Source: Duganella callida
GTDB taxonomy: Bacteria; Pseudomonadota; Gammaproteobacteria; Burkholderiales; Burkholderiaceae_D
Reading direction: 5' to 3'
Assembly: GCF_004614165.1 (NCBI RefSeq)
Contig: NZ_SPVG01000135.1
Location: forward strand, 1-32,171
DNA: 32,171 nt
The notes below the pieces were generated by a model. The model was not told where the DNA came from. It saw nothing but the letters and a program-made list of their open reading frames with translations, and did not search any database. Position 1 is the first letter of the stretch. The number at the start of each line of letters is the position of its first letter. Positions 30,650 through 32,171 of the stretch are shown in pieces. Both the position numbers and the translations under genes were made by a program.

Positions 30650-32171
30650 TCAGTTCACCTTGGCCAGCCTGGCGGTGGCGGCAGCGGTGACCGTATGCGC
30701 GCCGGCGTCGGCGACGATGCGTTCGACCAGCTGGTCGGCCTCGGCCAGTTCGTGCGCGAACACGTCGGTGGTGTAGGCGGCACGGCCGGCCACGGTCTGC
30801 TTCGCCACCGCGCCGCTGCGGTCGTGCGTGTCGACCGTCACGTGCATCGACAGGCCCAGCTTGAGCGGATGGGCGGCCAGTTGCTGCGGATCGAGCGCGA
30901 TGCGGATCGGCACGCGCTGCACCACCTTGATCCAGTTGCCGCTGGCGTTCTGCGCCGGCAGCAAGGCGAAGGCGCTGCCGGTGCCGGCGTCCTGGCCGAT
31001 CACGCGGCCGCGGTAGCGCAGCTGTTTGCCATACACGTCGGCCGACAGTTCCACCGTCTGGCCGATGCGGATGTCGCGCAGCTGCGATTCCTTGAAGTTG
31101 GCGTTGACCCACATCTGCTCGGGCGGCACGATGGACATCAGCGCGGCGCCGGCGTTGACCCGCTGGCCCAGCTGCACGCTGCGCTTGGTGACCAGCCCGG
31201 ACACCGGCGCGCGTAGCGTGGTGCGCGCGTTGGCGATGTAGGCTTCGCGCAGTTGCGCGACGGCGGCTTGCACTTCCGGGTGGCTGGCGACGCTGGTCTG
31301 GTCGATCAGCGCGCCGGCGCTGGCCAACTGCTGTTGTGCCACGTCCAGCGCGGCGCGCGCGGTTTTGGCGCTGTCCTCGGCGTGGTGGATGTCCTCGGCC
31401 GAGATGGCGCCGCTGCCGGCCAGCTGGCGGCTGTTGGCCGTGGCCAGATGGCCGCCGGGCGGATTGAGCACTTTCGGATATTCGTCGGGCGCGAGCCAGC
31501 CCTGCCAGACCCCGGCCGGATCGTCGGCCGTCATCGGATAGGTGCTGGCCACGCCGGGCGCGGCGCGGCGCGGCAGCGGCCCGGCGATGGTCCAGCCGAT
31601 ATTGCCCCGATCGTCGCCGCCGACGAAGTTCTGCGCCGGGATGCCCAGCGTGGGCGCGATGGCCAGTGCCTGCTCCAGCGTGTCGGCGCTTTCCAGCCGC
31701 AGGCCATTGAAATTGACCGCCCGCGGCGTGTGCGCGGTCCAGTGCAGCGCGTATGCGCCGGCCGGCGTCGCGCGCACCGGCCCCAATGACGTCTCGCGCA
31801 CCGCCAGCCGCGCCGCCGGCGCGCCCTTGACCAGGATGGTTTCCTCATGCAGCACCGGCGTTTCCCAGCCGGCCTGGGTGCGCACCTGCCCCGGCCTGGC
31901 CGCATCGGTGTCGAGCGCGATGAAGTCCATGTAATCGCCGTAGCTGTTGGTGAAGCCCCAGGCCACATGGCCATTGCTGCCGACCACCACGAATGGCGCG
32001 CCGGGCAGCGTCACGCCGACCACGCGGCGCTGGCCGCCCTTGCCGTCCGGGTATTGCAGCGCGGCGCGGTACCAGATCGCGGGCAGCTGTATGCCCAGGT
32101 GCATGTCGTCGGCGACGATGGCGGCGCAATCCATCATCAGCCGGAAATGGTCGGGTTCGACGTGGCGGCCG
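30650..32171 (-). CDS. Chimeric reading frame: penicillin-acylase segment fused to EmrA C-terminal part
   Basis: The frame is open to the window edge, so its true start is not seen. From the edge to about 31430 it encodes an Ntn-hydrolase (S45 penicillin acylase) segment: AAIVADDMHLGIQLPAIWYR, VVGSNGHVAWGFTNSYGD, NFVGGDDRGNIGWTIAGPLP and WLAPDEYPKVLNPPGGHLAT. From about 31430 it becomes an EmrA adaptor: GAISAEDIHHAEDSAK, LRAPVSGLVTKRSVQLGQRV, WVNANFKESQL and GNWIKVVQRVPIRIALDP. The acylase lacks its C-terminal half. The adaptor lacks its transmembrane helix, first lipoyl half and first hairpin helix, all present in the paralogue at 20436. Such a fusion is unlikely to work as either protein. 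Deletion or misassembly are both possible. Confidence 0.8.
   Translation of the reverse strand, partial: GRHVEPDHFRLMMDCAAIVADDMHLGIQLPAIWYRAALQYPDGKGGQRRVVGVTLPGAPFVVVGSNGHVAWGFTNSYGDYMDFIALDTDAARPGQVRTQAGWETPVLHEETILVKGAPAARLAVRETSLGPVRATPAGAYALHWTAHTPRAVNFNGLRLESADTLEQALAIAPTLGIPAQNFVGGDDRGNIGWTIAGPLPRRAAPGVASTYPMTADDPAGVWQGWLAPDEYPKVLNPPGGHLATANSRQLAGSGAISAEDIHHAEDSAKTARAALDVAQQQLASAGALIDQTSVASHPEVQAAVAQLREAYIANARTTLRAPVSGLVTKRSVQLGQRVNAGAALMSIVPPEQMWVNANFKESQLRDIRIGQTVELSADVYGKQLRYRGRVIGQDAGTGSAFALLPAQNASGNWIKVVQRVPIRIALDPQQLAAHPLKLGLSMHVTVDTHDRSGAVAKQTVAGRAAYTTDVFAHELAEADQLVERIVADAGAHTVTAAATARLAKVN
31412..31430 (-). other. Junction between acylase and adaptor coding sequence
   Basis: The change of homology falls within residues NSRQLAGSG of the frame. 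RQLAG could belong to either parent: acylases have a TAN-R motif here, and EmrA proteins often have an R-LAGSG-like stretch before the SAED helix. That suggests recombination at a short shared sequence. The exact base cannot be fixed without the parent genes. Confidence 0.6.

Overview
The window is 32 kb of GC-rich (well above 60% by eye) bacterial chromosome with densely packed, overlapping genes. The protein families point to a betaproteobacterium, most likely of the Oxalobacteraceae (Massilia, Duganella or Janthinobacterium type): a betaproteobacterial-style SucA N-terminus, DUF2818, system II cytochrome c biogenesis, and an ncgABC-nirK arrangement known from Nitrosomonas. The genus is inferred from family knowledge and was not computed. 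No tRNA, rRNA, CRISPR array or intact insertion sequence was seen, and there is no gene-free stretch longer than 300 bases.

Region 1 (1-15669, almost all on the minus strand) is a nitrite-reduction and copper region. Reading leftwards from 15669 it encodes a two-domain multicopper oxidase (ncgA-like), a diheme and a monoheme cytochrome c (ncgB, ncgC), and a copper nitrite reductase (nirK) followed by a terminator. Next come a CusB/CusA-type copper or silver efflux pair, the ResB/CcsA cytochrome c maturation pair, a DUF2818 protein, a small Cys/Met/His-rich DUF2946 (CruR-like) protein, a TonB-dependent receptor, a BNR-repeat propeller protein with a CECC motif, and a thioredoxin-fold protein. 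Most junctions overlap by 1-4 bases or are under 40 bases. The layout suggests that making a copper enzyme and c-type cytochromes is coupled to copper export, copper sensing and probably copper uptake. A VOC-family gene and a perfect 26-bp hairpin lie at the left edge.

Region 2 (15670-17622) is the nitric-oxide control node. A divergent NsrR-type Rrf2 repressor faces the ncgA operon, and an NnrS gene lies convergent beyond it. Matching NsrR-type palindromes occur in front of ncgA, nsrR and nnrS, so these genes probably form one NO-responsive regulon.

Region 3 (17649-23618, minus strand) is a tripartite drug efflux operon: an outer membrane lipoprotein channel, EmrA, EmrB and a TetR regulator, followed by an EmrR-like MarR. 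A second MarR gene lies upstream. A shared operator (CTGAYAAGTCAG) sits in the spacer of the upstream marR promoter and directly before the channel gene.

Region 4 (23791-29151, plus strand) is a tightly coupled operon encoding a stand-alone 2-oxoglutarate dehydrogenase E1 paralogue, an acetolactate-synthase-type enzyme, an unrecognised 119-residue protein and a DUF3817 membrane protein. Two different thiamine-diphosphate enzymes are joined without their usual partners, and the product is unknown.

Region 5 (29119-32171, minus strand) holds a DHA2-like transporter and, upstream, a reading frame that joins a penicillin-acylase segment in frame to the C-terminal part of an EmrA adaptor. This is either a deletion fusion or an assembly error.
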